Notes under the pieces: generated by a model
What the model was told of the DNA's origin: nothing
The model's database searches: none
Seen by the model: only the letters and a program-made list of their open reading frames with translations
Program-made: the position numbers and the translations under genes
In this document: positions 1-7,343 of the stretch, one piece after another
Layout of the letters: each line of letters starts with the position of its first letter
Position numbering within the stretch: position 1 is the first letter of the stretch
Source of the DNA: Solirubrobacter pauli
GTDB taxonomy: Bacteria; Actinomycetota; Thermoleophilia; Solirubrobacterales; Solirubrobacteraceae
Direction of reading: 5' to 3'
DNA length: 64,000 nt
Assembly: GCF_003633755.1 (NCBI RefSeq)
Contig: NZ_RBIL01000001.1
Location: 62,001 to 126,000 of the forward strand

Positions 1-2
1 TC

Positions 3-326
3 AGCCTCGCGACGGTGTCCTCGATGATCTCGTTCGGCGCGCTCGCGGCGTTCTCGTTCGTGAACCTGTCGGTGATCAAGACGTACCTGATCGACCGCGA
101 GGACCGCTCGGGCGCGGCCATCTTCAAGTTCGGCGTGATCCCGTTCCTCGGGTTCGCGTTCACGATCTACCTGTGGACGAAGCTGAGCGGGATCGCGTTC
201 GAGGTCGGCCTCGCCTGGCTCGCCGTCGGCTTCATCTACCTGCTCGTGCTCACGCGCGGCTTCCGGAAGGCGCCGCCGGCGATGTACACGGGCGAGGAGG
301 ACGAGAACGAGGTCGCTACCGCGTGA
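3..326 (+). CDS. Amino-acid permease (APC superfamily), C-terminal fragment
   Basis: The reading frame is open from the window edge, so this is the 3' end of a gene that starts outside. The visible ~107 residues contain at least two hydrophobic segments. The stretch SMISFGALAAFSFVNLSVI is typical of the late transmembrane helices of APC-family amino-acid/polyamine permeases, which carry substrates across the cytoplasmic membrane. The tail is short, charged and cytoplasmic (TGEEDENEVATA). It converges on the next gene, and the two stop regions overlap by 11 bp. Substrate cannot be told from this fragment. A GTG at 15 could be read as a start, but the frame continues upstream without a stop, so truncation by the window is the better reading. 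Confidence 0.7.
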   Translation, partial: SLATVSSMISFGALAAFSFVNLSVIKTYLIDREDRSGAAIFKFGVIPFLGFAFTIYLWTKLSGIAFEVGLAWLAVGFIYLLVLTRGFRKAPPAMYTGEEDENEVATA

Positions 327-1305
327 GCTTGCGGACCAGCACGCGCTGACCGGCGTCCAGCTTGGCGTCGACCGCCGTCGGCCAGGACGAGAGGATCGTG
401 AGCACGGTCCTCGCGTCCGGGTTGACGGCGACGAGCTGGCCGTGGATGCCGCGTGCGCAGATCGCGCCGTCGCGGCGCCACCACTGGTTCGCGTAGCCCT
501 GCGCGCTCACGGGGACGGTCGGGTCCTGAATCGGCTGCGTGCCGAGGTTCATGTCCCGCTCGGCGACGAAGATCCCGAGCCGTGCGTAGTCGCGCAGCGT
601 GGCGCAGAAGCCGCCGCTGATCACGGCGGTACCGCGCGGGTCGACCGCCAGCTCGGCGTCGCGCTCGGCGCCGATCGCGCTCCACAGCACGTCGGCGATC
701 ACGGACGCGAGGGGCTTGCGCGCCGCTCGCTGCACCACGAGCCCGAGCAGATCCGTGTTCGGGCTGGCGTAGTGGAAGCGGGTCCCATGCGCCCAGTCCG
801 CCTTGCCGATCGTCGGCAGGAACTCGAGGATCGAGCCGGGCGCGCCGTCGATCGGGTCGTGCCACCCGCAGACCGCGTCGTAGCGGACGAAGTGCTCGTA
901 GTCCTCCACGAAGTCGACGGCGGCGGTCATGTCGAGCAGGTGCCGGACGGTCGCGCCGTCGTACCCGCTGCCCGCGACCTCGGGCACGAAGTCGGTCACC
1001 GGAGCCTGCGGATCGACGCCGACGAGCAGCGTCGTGAGGCCGAGCACCGACTTGGCCACCGACTGCGAGAGGTGCCGTGACGTCTCCCCCATCTCGCCGC
1101 CGTACGCCTCGTGGAGGAGCACGCCGTCGCGCACCAGCGCGAACCCGTCCGTGTACGGCGGCAACTCGAGCGCGAGCGGCGCCTCGGCGCGCGCCAGCTC
1201 GGTGACCGGACCGTCGCCGCGCGTGACCATGGTGGTCTCGACGACCTCGCCGACGTGCACGTAGGCCCAGCGGTTGCGGGGGCCGATCTGCCAGTCGTCG
1301 AGCAC
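316..1305 (-). CDS. Class C beta-lactamase-like serine hydrolase
   Basis: A 329-residue protein of the beta-lactamase/6-aminohexanoate-dimer hydrolase/esterase superfamily. The nucleophile motif SxxK is seen as S82-V-A-K85. A YxS-type motif (Y179-A-S) follows, and a HGQ near residues 288-290 takes the place of the KTG/HxG motif. No clear signal peptide is visible, which suggests a cytoplasmic hydrolase or esterase rather than a secreted lactamase. The GTG start lies 14 bp from the divergent neighbour. A -10-like TACACT on the minus strand (1312-1317) sits 6 nt before the GTG, so the mRNA is probably leaderless. The natural substrate is unknown; the family includes amide hydrolases, esterases and D-peptidases. 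Confidence 0.82.
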   Translation of the reverse strand: MLDDWQIGPRNRWAYVHVGEVVETTMVTRGDGPVTELARAEAPLALELPPYTDGFALVRDGVLLHEAYGGEMGETSRHLSQSVAKSVLGLTTLLVGVDPQAPVTDFVPEVAGSGYDGATVRHLLDMTAAVDFVEDYEHFVRYDAVCGWHDPIDGAPGSILEFLPTIGKADWAHGTRFHYASPNTDLLGLVVQRAARKPLASVIADVLWSAIGAERDAELAVDPRGTAVISGGFCATLRDYARLGIFVAERDMNLGTQPIQDPTVPVSAQGYANQWWRRDGAICARGIHGQLVAVNPDARTVLTILSSWPTAVDAKLDAGQRVLVRKLTR

Positions 1306-1311
1306 TGGGCG

Positions 1312-1317
1312 AGTGTA
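1312..1317 (-). promoter_or_regulatory. Putative -10 box for the serine hydrolase
   Basis: TACACT on the minus strand ends 6 nt before the GTG start at 1305. This spacing puts transcription initiation at or next to the start codon, as in actinobacterial leaderless genes. The -35 is not obvious. Confidence 0.4.
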
Positions 1318-1319
1318 GG

Positions 1320-2324
1320 TTGCGCGACGTGATCTGGCCGAACGCCGACAGCGCCGTCAACAGCGACCCGTGGCTGGTCGAGCACCACGACCAGCTCCGG
1401 CGGATGCGGCCGCGCGTGCTCGGCGTGAACTTCGTGACCGGGCTGAGCGAGGCCGAGGCGCGCCGCCAGCTGGAGACGCTCAGCGCCGTGCTCGCGGAGT
1501 CCTCCCGCTGGCAGGGGTACCGCGACCCGTCCGCGCCGATCTTCCTCGACTACCAGGTGGGCGAGATCCTCGACTTCACCGAGCCGGCCGGGCACGTCGA
1601 CCGCAACTCCGCGCGGTTCCCGCGCGAGCCCAACGGGATCCACCTCGACTACGCCGCGCTCTACGAGCTGATCGACGCGGAGGCGCGCGTGGCGAGCGGC
1701 GACGTGCACGAGGTGTGGCTGCTCGCCGACCACACCGATCACACGTGGCCGTGGGAGACGATCGAGGTCAAGGCCGGCTACGACGCGGCGCTGGCGCCGA
1801 CGGGCGGGTTCGCGCGCTACGCCGGCAACTCCGGCGAGCACACCGCGCCGTGGATCGGCCGCAGCCTGCGGGTCCTGTTCGTGAACCACGCGCGCGGCGT
1901 CGGCTGCGCGATGGAGAGCCTCGGCCACTCGCTCGAGCGCATGGCGACCTGCGGCGCGATCCCCTACTACGAGCGCTACTTCCGCGACTACGCGATGCTG
2001 CACCTGTACGGGCGCAAGCGCGTCCGGCACCGTCGCCGGTCGGTGTCCGCCGGCGGCAACGTGCACTTCATGCCCAACGGGCGGTTCGACTACGACCTCG
2101 AAGGCCAGGGCCCCGTGCTCTCGACGATCGAGACGTGGCGCCAGCGCGATCAGGTCGCGGTGCCGTGGACGCCCGCCCCGCTCGAGCGCTACCGCGACTT
2201 CGCGCCCGACTGCATGGGCCGGTGGGTCGTCTACTGGCGCCAGAACATGCCGGGCCTCGACAACGCCGCGCTCGACGACGCGGGCCGACCGATGAAGAAC
2301 TGGTGGCCCTTCCTCTTCTACTGA
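1320..2324 (+). CDS. Conserved hypothetical protein (334 aa)
   Basis: I do not recognise the family. The protein is soluble-looking, with no signal peptide or membrane segment, and is rich in Trp, Tyr, His and Arg. It contains HTDHTWPWETIEVKAGYDA and WVVYWRQNMPG and ends in an aromatic tail (NWWPFLFY). Third codon positions are almost all G/C through the whole frame, supporting real coding. The start could be TTG at 1320 or GTG at 1329. It is divergent from the serine hydrolase with only a 14-bp gap, so the two may share a compact bidirectional promoter. Phrases such as LRVLFVNHARGVGCAMESLGHSLE hint at an enzyme, but no function can be assigned. Confidence 0.7.
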   Translation: MRDVIWPNADSAVNSDPWLVEHHDQLRRMRPRVLGVNFVTGLSEAEARRQLETLSAVLAESSRWQGYRDPSAPIFLDYQVGEILDFTEPAGHVDRNSARFPREPNGIHLDYAALYELIDAEARVASGDVHEVWLLADHTDHTWPWETIEVKAGYDAALAPTGGFARYAGNSGEHTAPWIGRSLRVLFVNHARGVGCAMESLGHSLERMATCGAIPYYERYFRDYAMLHLYGRKRVRHRRRSVSAGGNVHFMPNGRFDYDLEGQGPVLSTIETWRQRDQVAVPWTPAPLERYRDFAPDCMGRWVVYWRQNMPGLDNAALDDAGRPMKNWWPFLFY

Positions 2325-2347
2325 CCGTCGCTCGCCACGCCTGCCCT

Positions 2348-2363
2348 GCTTCGAATTCGAAGC
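2348..2363. promoter_or_regulatory. 16-bp perfect palindrome, candidate MarR operator
   Basis: GCTTCGAATTCGAAGC is perfectly self-complementary and ends 16 nt before the ATG of the MarR gene. It lies just upstream of a -10-like TAGACT (2367-2372). MarR-family dimers bind such dyads and commonly repress their own gene, so autoregulation is a reasonable inference. Confidence 0.55.
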
Positions 2364-2366
2364 ACG

Positions 2367-2372
2367 TAGACT
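2367..2372 (+). promoter_or_regulatory. Putative -10 box of the MarR gene
   Basis: TAGACT ends 7 nt before the ATG at 2380, consistent with a leaderless transcript. The upstream palindrome would occlude the spacer and -35 region. Confidence 0.4.
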
Positions 2373-2379
2373 GGACGGG

Positions 2380-2877
2380 ATGCCCGACTTGCCGCCGTCC
2401 CTCGACCCCACCCAGCTCGGGGCGTACTTCGCCCTGATCGAGGTGACGAGCCTGCTGCGTCACGCGGTCGAGCAGCAGCTGCGCGAGGTCGGCGACCTCA
2501 GCTACGTCCAGTTCCAGCTGCTCGCCACGCTCGGCGACGCGTCGGCGGGCAGCGCGCGGATGACCGACCTCGCCGACGGCGTGGTGTACAGCCGCAGCGC
2601 CCTGACCTACCAGGCCGGCCTGCTGGAGAAGGCCGGCCTGGTCACGCGCGCTCCGTCCGCCGACGACGAGCGCAGCACCACCGTCACCATCACCGACGCG
2701 GGTCGCGACCGCCTCGCCGCCGTCTTCCCGGGCCACATCGAGATCGTCCAGCGGCTGCTCTTCGAGCCGCTCAGCCCTGACGACGTGCAGGCGCTCTCCG
2801 ACCTCCTCGGGCCCGTGCGCGACCACATGCGCGCGATCCCGCCACGGTCGGCGGCGCCGCGGCGCAAGCGCACGTAG
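2380..2877 (+). CDS. MarR-family transcriptional regulator
   Basis: A 165-residue protein with a central winged helix-turn-helix. The recognition-helix area reads MTDLADGVVYSRSALTYQAG and the wing carries the family's DDERSTTVTITDAGRD pattern. Helices before and after would form the dimer interface. MarR proteins are cytoplasmic dimers that release DNA on binding small aromatic or oxidative ligands. The ATG at 2380 is chosen because it follows a -10-like box and a 16-bp palindrome that fits an autoregulatory operator. No divergent target gene is adjacent; the next gene converges. The target is therefore either itself or a distant locus. Confidence 0.88.
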   Translation: MPDLPPSLDPTQLGAYFALIEVTSLLRHAVEQQLREVGDLSYVQFQLLATLGDASAGSARMTDLADGVVYSRSALTYQAGLLEKAGLVTRAPSADDERSTTVTITDAGRDRLAAVFPGHIEIVQRLLFEPLSPDDVQALSDLLGPVRDHMRAIPPRSAAPRRKRT

Positions 2878-2886
2878 CTGACCGCT

Positions 2887-3585
2887 CTAGCCCTTGGGCC
2901 TGATCTCGATCAGGTCGACGGTGAACGTGATCGTCTCGCGAGGCGCGATCTCCGGCGGCACGCCGTCGTCCCCGTACGCGAGCGCGGGCGGGATGATCAG
3001 CTCACGGCGGCCGCCGACCCGCATCCCGACGAGCCCTTGATCCCAGCCTTCGATGACCTGCCCGGCACCGAGCGGGAACGAGAACGTCGAGCCCCGCGTC
3101 CAGCTCGAGTCGAAGATCTTCTTGCTGATCCAGCCGACGCCCTCGTAGTGCACGACCAGCGTCGCTCCGGACCGGGCGCGCGCGCCGGTCCCCCGGACGA
3201 TGTCGCGCTTGACGAGCTTGGACGGGGGCGCGCCGTCCGGAACCACCGTGTTCGGTCGGCCGGGCGCGCACGGGTGGTACGTGCGCTTCGCCACGGCGGT
3301 GCGCCCGTCCGTCGTGCGGCCGGAGATCCGCAGCTTGAAGCGCTTCGCGGGGAGCTCGGCCAGGGGGATCCGGCGGTCCGTGGAGCTCGCCACCCGCTTG
3401 CCGTCGACCGTGACCGTGACGGCCTGCCACGGCTGCTCGCGCAGGGTCAGCGTCAGCTTGTTCTTGTTCACGCACCGATCGATCGACGGGAGCTTGAACG
3501 CCTCCCGCTCCGGGATCCGCTCGGCCGCGGCCGCCGGGGCTGCGACGAGAACGGTGGATGCCGCGACCAGCCCGAGCCATCTCAT
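2887..3585 (-). CDS. Secreted FKBP-type peptidyl-prolyl cis-trans isomerase
   Basis: The chosen ATG (3585) gives 232 residues beginning with a signal peptide (MRWLGLVAASTVLVAAPAAA, cut after AAA). The middle region (~25-130) is Cys-containing and of unknown fold. The last ~95 residues form an FKBP domain with the expected order of motifs: LVVHYEG, FDSSWTRG, FPLGAGQVIEGWDQGL, GMRVGGRRELIIPPALAYG and a final TFTVDLIEI. FKBPs speed proline isomerisation during folding, and this one would act outside the membrane. An upstream in-frame start at 3663 exists, but it would bury the signal peptide behind 26 residues with no coding character. It is convergent with the MarR gene. Confidence 0.85.
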   Translation of the reverse strand: MRWLGLVAASTVLVAAPAAAAERIPEREAFKLPSIDRCVNKNKLTLTLREQPWQAVTVTVDGKRVASSTDRRIPLAELPAKRFKLRISGRTTDGRTAVAKRTYHPCAPGRPNTVVPDGAPPSKLVKRDIVRGTGARARSGATLVVHYEGVGWISKKIFDSSWTRGSTFSFPLGAGQVIEGWDQGLVGMRVGGRRELIIPPALAYGDDGVPPEIAPRETITFTVDLIEIRPKG

Positions 3586-3692
3586 GCCCCTAGGCTGACG
3601 GATCCCGGCCGGCGATGTATCTGGGGGCGCGCTTCGCGCTCTGTGTGGATCACACGCCACCACGGCGACCCTGCAACCCCACAGGAGCTCGT

Positions 3693-3911
3693 ATGTCCCG
3701 CCCGTTCCGCCGCATCCTCGCCGGCACCGTCGTCACCGCGAGCCTGATCGCAGCCGTCCCCGCCGCCCAGGCCGCGACTCACGCCCAGCCCGATCCCAAC
3801 GAGCCGATCATCTGCATCCGCTGCGGCGCGCTCACGCCGATCCAGCTGCCCGGCTGGGTCGTCAACCCGCCGATCAAGCCGGTCGAGATCGGCGCGGTCG
3901 CCCGGCCGTAG
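3693..3911 (+). CDS. Small secreted hypothetical protein (72 aa)
   Basis: An AGGAG at 3683-3687 sits 5 nt before the ATG, fixing the start. Residues 1-27 form a signal peptide (MSRPFRRILAGTVVTASLIA, Ala-rich cleavage region). The mature part is only ~45 residues, Pro-rich, with one CIRC motif that could bind a metal or form a disulfide. No family recognised. It is divergent from the secreted FKBP, so both products are exported. Its size and signal peptide suggest a small envelope or extracellular factor; any role is unknown. Confidence 0.6.
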   Translation: MSRPFRRILAGTVVTASLIAAVPAAQAATHAQPDPNEPIICIRCGALTPIQLPGWVVNPPIKPVEIGAVARP

Positions 3912-4053
3912 CGGTCACGGAGCGCGTCGGCGCACGCGTCGGGCCTGGGCCGTGAACGCCCGGCGCTCGGCGCGTCGCCGCGGCTAGCATGGCTCGGGAC
4001 GGTGTGGACGACGCCGCCAGCCGTGCACCGAGCCAGCGGAAGGAGCCGCGCGC

Positions 4054-4611
4054 GTGTTCAAGGAAGTCCCGGTGCTGCCGGTGGTGGTCCCGCTGGCCGC
4101 GGTGGTCTTCGCGGCGTTGCTGTGGCACCTGCGCCGTCGCGACCGGCTCTCGGCGCCGCGCGCCGTGGTGGCGTTCGCGCTCTGCGTGTACGTCGCCGGG
4201 GTGGTCGCGAACACGGTGTTCCCGATCTTCCTGGACATGCCTTCCAGCGGCCACGTTCCGTGGAACGCGCATCTCGAGCTCGTGCCGTTGGCGGGCTACG
4301 AGGCCGCCGACGCGGTCATGAACATCCTCGTCTTCGTGCCGCTCGGCGTGCTCGTCGCGCTCGTCGTGGGCAGCACGCCATGGTGGCGGGTGCTCGCCGT
4401 CGCCGCGGCGCTCAGCCTGGCGATCGAGGTGACCCAGCTCGTCACCGCGCACCTGCTGGGCGGCGGCCACATCGCGGACGTGAACGACCTCCTCTTCAAC
4501 GTCGTCGGCGCCGCGCTCGGCGTGGGGCTGCTGCTTCTGCTCTCGCGGCTCCCGGGCGCCGGTCCCGTCATCGACCGGTTCCGCTGGCGGAGGCCGTCGA
4601 CTCAGCCGTGA
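4054..4611 (+). CDS. VanZ-family membrane protein
   Basis: 185 residues with about five transmembrane helices. The diagnostic VanZ features are present: the loop WNAHLELVPLAGYE between helices, the segment AVMNILVFVPLGVLVAL, the acidic SLAIEVTQL helix and the ending HIADVNDLLFNVVGAALG. VanZ proteins are cytoplasmic-membrane proteins; the founding member gives low-level teicoplanin resistance, but most homologues have no known function. The GTG start is supported by GGAAGGAG at 4038-4045, 8 nt upstream. It overlaps the convergent neighbour by 10 bp. Confidence 0.85.
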   Translation: MFKEVPVLPVVVPLAAVVFAALLWHLRRRDRLSAPRAVVAFALCVYVAGVVANTVFPIFLDMPSSGHVPWNAHLELVPLAGYEAADAVMNILVFVPLGVLVALVVGSTPWWRVLAVAAALSLAIEVTQLVTAHLLGGGHIADVNDLLFNVVGAALGVGLLLLLSRLPGAGPVIDRFRWRRPSTQP

Positions 4612-5135
4612 CGTCGGCGTCCGTGTGAGCGCTTCTCCGCGCGCCGGCTCCGCTTCGGGGTGGTCCAGCTCCGCGGGGGCCCGGGCCGCGTAGGGACCTC
4701 GTCTTGGCCGATGCGGTACAGCGGCTCGTCGTCACGTCCGCAGATCCACCAGGCCTCGCCGTCGCGGACGACGGGCCGCGCCGGGTGCGGATGGTGCGGG
4801 CACGGCGGGCGCGACTGCGCCCAGCCGACCTCGGTCTCGGCGAGCGACTCCCGGAGGATGTCGGCGACCAGGACCAGCAGCGCCGGACCGGCGAGCGTTC
4901 GCGGCACCCAGTTCCCACCACCGGACGCGGTGGGGTCGTCCGGATCGAGGTCGTCCTCCAGCTGCGGCAGCGGCCCCGGCTCCTCGGTGATCCCGAGGTG
5001 CAGCCCGTTCAGGCCGAATGCGGGGCGCCAAGCCACGACGGCCAGCGCGGTGATCGGGTCCGCGCCCTGCAGATCACGGAGCACGGCGACGGCCGCCGTG
5101 TCCAACCAGTCCGGAGGCCTGCCCGAGTCGTGCAC
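4602..5135 (-). CDS. Conserved hypothetical protein (177 aa)
   Basis: I do not recognise the family. The protein is soluble and acidic in the middle (QLEDDLDPDD), followed by a segment with hydrophobic LLVLVADILRESLAETE. It ends in a Cys/His-containing region (CPHHPHPARP... WWICGRDDEPLYRIG) that looks like a small beta module, and a very basic tail (KRSRRAEKRSHGRRRHG) that could contact nucleic acid. The GTG at 5135 is preferred because an upstream ATG at 5216 would overlap the divergent AIM24 gene and cover its ribosome-binding site. Confidence 0.6.
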   Translation of the reverse strand: MHDSGRPPDWLDTAAVAVLRDLQGADPITALAVVAWRPAFGLNGLHLGITEEPGPLPQLEDDLDPDDPTASGGGNWVPRTLAGPALLVLVADILRESLAETEVGWAQSRPPCPHHPHPARPVVRDGEAWWICGRDDEPLYRIGQDEVPTRPGPPRSWTTPKRSRRAEKRSHGRRRHG

Positions 5136-5197
5136 CGCGGCAATGCTAGGAACCTCGCAAGTACCCTCGACCGCATCCCACAACGGAGGTTGCCGAG

Positions 5198-5872
5198 ATG
5201 ACGGACATGGGCGCACCGCTCGACCAGTACGCCGAGGTAGAGACCGGTGAGGCGTTCACGCTGCAGAACCCGCGGCTGCTGAAGGTCGAGCTGTCCGAGA
5301 CCACGGTGATGGCGCGCAACGGCTCGATGGTCGCCTACCAGGGCGACGTGCACTTCGAGCACAAGGGCGGTGGGCTCGGCCGGATGCTCAAGAAGGCCGC
5401 GACCGGCGAGGCGCTGCGGCTGATGCAGGCCAGCGGCAGCGGCGAGCTGTTCCTGGCCAACGACGCGATGCTCGTGCACGTGCTGTCGCTCCAGAACGAC
5501 TCGCTGACCGTCAACGGCAAGAACATCCTCGCGTTCGAGGCGGGGATCGAGTGGGACGTTACGCGGATCAAGGGCGGCGCGACGGGCGCGCTCGCGGGCG
5601 GCCTGTTCAACATCCAGCTTCGCGGCACGGGCCTCGTGGCGCTGCTGTCCGACGGCGAGCCGCTGCGGCTGGACGTCGCCGAAGCGCCGACGTTCGTGGA
5701 CCCGCAGGCCGCGATCGCCTGGTCGGGCGGCGTGAGCACGAACCTGAAGACCGACATGCAGGCCAAGTCGCTGATCGGCCTCGGCTCGGGCGAGAGCGTC
5801 CAGCTCGGGCTGTCCGGTCAGGGCTGGGTGCTCGTCCAGCCGTCCGAGGGCCGCCAGGTCGTCACGAGCTGA
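5198..5872 (+). CDS. AIM24 family protein
   Basis: 224 residues matching the AIM24/TIGR00266-type beta-fold along its whole length. Typical family phrases include VMARNGSMVAYQGDV, a Gly-rich linker after HKGGGLGRMLKKA, ASGSGELFLA, LSLQNDSLTVNGKNILAFE and GLSGQGWVLVQPSEG. Bacterial members are cytoplasmic and of unknown biochemical role; yeast AIM24 acts in mitochondrial inner-membrane organisation. GGAGG at 5185-5189, 8 nt before the ATG, sets the start. It is followed by a palindromic element and by a small stress-type membrane protein in the same orientation. Confidence 0.85.
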   Translation: MTDMGAPLDQYAEVETGEAFTLQNPRLLKVELSETTVMARNGSMVAYQGDVHFEHKGGGLGRMLKKAATGEALRLMQASGSGELFLANDAMLVHVLSLQNDSLTVNGKNILAFEAGIEWDVTRIKGGATGALAGGLFNIQLRGTGLVALLSDGEPLRLDVAEAPTFVDPQAAIAWSGGVSTNLKTDMQAKSLIGLGSGESVQLGLSGQGWVLVQPSEGRQVVTS

Positions 5873-5881
5873 CCCAGCCAT

Positions 5882-5925
5882 GGGGGCTGCCGCGCATCTT
5901 CGCCCGAAGATGCGGTGCAGTCCCC
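5882..5925. repeat. Nested palindrome (REP-like or terminator hairpin)
   Basis: An inner perfect stem CGCATCTTCG/CGAAGATGCG (5893-5902 and 5905-5914, 2-nt centre) is enclosed by outer arms GGGGCTGC (5883-5890) and GCAGTCCCC (5917-5925) with one bulged T. It starts 9 nt after the AIM24 stop codon. It could be a rho-independent-like terminator, but there is no T tract. The double-layered symmetry also resembles dispersed REP elements. Only one copy lies in this window. Confidence 0.5.
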
Positions 5926-5988
5926 ACGCAGCCAACCCCTTGGCGCGGGCACGGTGAGAAGTACCGACACCGACCAAGGAGACACACC

Positions 5989-6264
5989 ATGGGCATCATC
6001 GGCTGGATCGTCCTCGGGCTCGTCGCGGGCGCGATCGCCAAGGCACTGCACAGCGGCAACGAGCCGGGCGGCGTCCTGGGCACCATGGCCGTCGGGATCC
6101 TGGGCGCCATCGTCGGCGGCCTGATCGCCTCGGCCGTCGGGATCGGCTCGATCTCGAGCTTCTTCAGCCTCGGCACGTGGCTGATCGCGATCGGCGGCGC
6201 GCTGCTGCTGCTCGTCGTCTACAACGCCGTCACCAGCGGCGGGCGCGGCGCGCGGGCGACATGA
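5989..6264 (+). CDS. GlsB/YeaQ/YmgE family stress-response membrane protein
   Basis: 91 residues, nearly all hydrophobic and Gly-rich, with three membrane segments. It has the hallmark start MGIIGWIVLGLVAGAIAKAL and the ILGAIVGGLIA repeat of transglycosylase-associated (GlsB/YeaQ) proteins. These are small inner-membrane proteins linked to envelope or general stress in other bacteria; the molecular role is unknown. AAGGAG at 5976-5981, 7 nt before the ATG, fixes the start, although the frame is open further upstream. Confidence 0.88.
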   Translation: MGIIGWIVLGLVAGAIAKALHSGNEPGGVLGTMAVGILGAIVGGLIASAVGIGSISSFFSLGTWLIAIGGALLLLVVYNAVTSGGRGARAT

Positions 6265-6283
6265 CCGCGCTGAACCGGCTGCG

Positions 6284-7300
6284 CTACTGAGCCAGCAGAT
6301 CCGCGTGGTGGCGCGCGGCGACGTCCGGGTGCGCGCGCAGCCGGACCTTCAGCGTGTTGAAGCCGTACTGGGCGAGGATCGGGTTGTCCCGGTCCGCGCT
6401 CTCTCCCCCGGGCGCCTCGGCGGCCAGCGCGGGCGGGAGCGTGACCGGCTCGATCCTCGCCTCGAACCGCGGGTTGAAGAAGTAGGCGATCGAGAGGCGC
6501 TCGACGCCCGCCGGCGGGCTGATCACCCGGTGCGGCGTCGCCCGGAAGTAGCCGCTGCTGACGAGCTGCAGCAGCTCGCCGATGTTCAGCACGAACGAGC
6601 CGGGCAGCGGCGGGACGGCGACCCACTGCCCGTCGACGTCGGCCTCGAAGCCGCCGACCTCGTCCTGGTGCAGGAGCGTGAGGAAGCCGGCGTCCGTGTG
6701 CGCGCCGACGCCCTGGTCGGTCGCGAACGTCTCGTCCGGCGCCGGGTAGCGGATGATCTTGGTCAGCACCTCCGGCGGCGTCACGAGCGCTTCGAAGTGG
6801 TCGATCGGCTGCCCCAGCGCGAGCGCCACCGCCCGCATCAGCGCGTGGCCGGCCGCCTCCACCGCCACGTTGTACTCGGTGACCGCGGCGCGGAACTCCG
6901 GCAGGCCCTCCGGCCACAGGTTCGGCCCGCGCAGCCGCAGCCACGCCGGATCGCCGGGCGCGATCGCGGGCGCGGGCTCCTCGCGACCGATGTCGACCTG
7001 GTCGCGCAGGTCGCGTCGCCCGTTGGTGTGCTCGGTGCCGAGTCGCGTGTACCCGCGGAACTGCGGCGAGTGCACGTTCTCGATCGCGAGCCGCTCCTCC
7101 TCGGGCAGCGCGAAGAACGCCTCCGCGACCTGCCGGACGCGGGCCACGAGCGCGTCCGAGACGCCGTGGCCGACGAGGTAGGCCGCGCCGATGCCGTGGA
7201 ACGCGGCGCGCAGGGCCTCGACGAACTCCGCCCCGCCGGGGCCCTCCGGGTCCGCCCGGAAGGCGGAGATGTCCAACACGGGAAGCGCGCTCACGACCAT
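6284..7300 (-). CDS. 2-oxoglutarate/Fe(II)-dependent oxygenase (isopenicillin N synthase-like)
   Basis: 338 residues with the two-part family architecture. An N-terminal DIOX_N region (LPVLDISAFRADPEG) precedes the jelly-roll 2OG-FeII oxygenase domain. The metal ligands are H201-T-D203 (GVGAHTDAGFLTLL) and H257 (ATPHRVISP), and the co-substrate motif RxS is R268-L-S270. All catalytic residues are thus present. Members hydroxylate, desaturate or cyclise small molecules in the cytoplasm; the substrate here is unknown. It lies between the GlsB-like gene (convergent) and the amidase gene, whose terminator hairpin sits just before this start. Confidence 0.87.
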   Translation of the reverse strand: MVVSALPVLDISAFRADPEGPGGAEFVEALRAAFHGIGAAYLVGHGVSDALVARVRQVAEAFFALPEEERLAIENVHSPQFRGYTRLGTEHTNGRRDLRDQVDIGREEPAPAIAPGDPAWLRLRGPNLWPEGLPEFRAAVTEYNVAVEAAGHALMRAVALALGQPIDHFEALVTPPEVLTKIIRYPAPDETFATDQGVGAHTDAGFLTLLHQDEVGGFEADVDGQWVAVPPLPGSFVLNIGELLQLVSSGYFRATPHRVISPPAGVERLSIAYFFNPRFEARIEPVTLPPALAAEAPGGESADRDNPILAQYGFNTLKVRLRAHPDVAARHHADLLAQ

Positions 7301-7307
7301 CAGCCTA

Positions 7308-7331
7308 CGGGGCGCCGCGAACGGCGCCCCG
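7308..7331 (-). terminator. Hairpin terminator after the amidase gene
   Basis: A 10-bp perfect stem, CGGGGCGCCG paired with CGGCGCCCCG around a CGAA loop, begins 12 nt past the amidase stop codon in its direction of transcription. No T run follows, as is common in high-GC actinobacteria. Confidence 0.6.
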
Positions 7332-7343
7332 CACGGCGTTCCG

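Noticed and set aside
316-1305. Annotating the serine hydrolase as a true beta-lactamase
   Set aside because: SxxK and YxS are shared by esterases and peptidases, there is no signal peptide and the KTG motif is replaced by HGQ, so resistance activity is not supported.
5551-5988. Upstream extension of the GlsB-like frame
   Set aside because: It runs through the AIM24 gene in another frame and has shadow composition; the AAGGAG before 5989 marks the true start.
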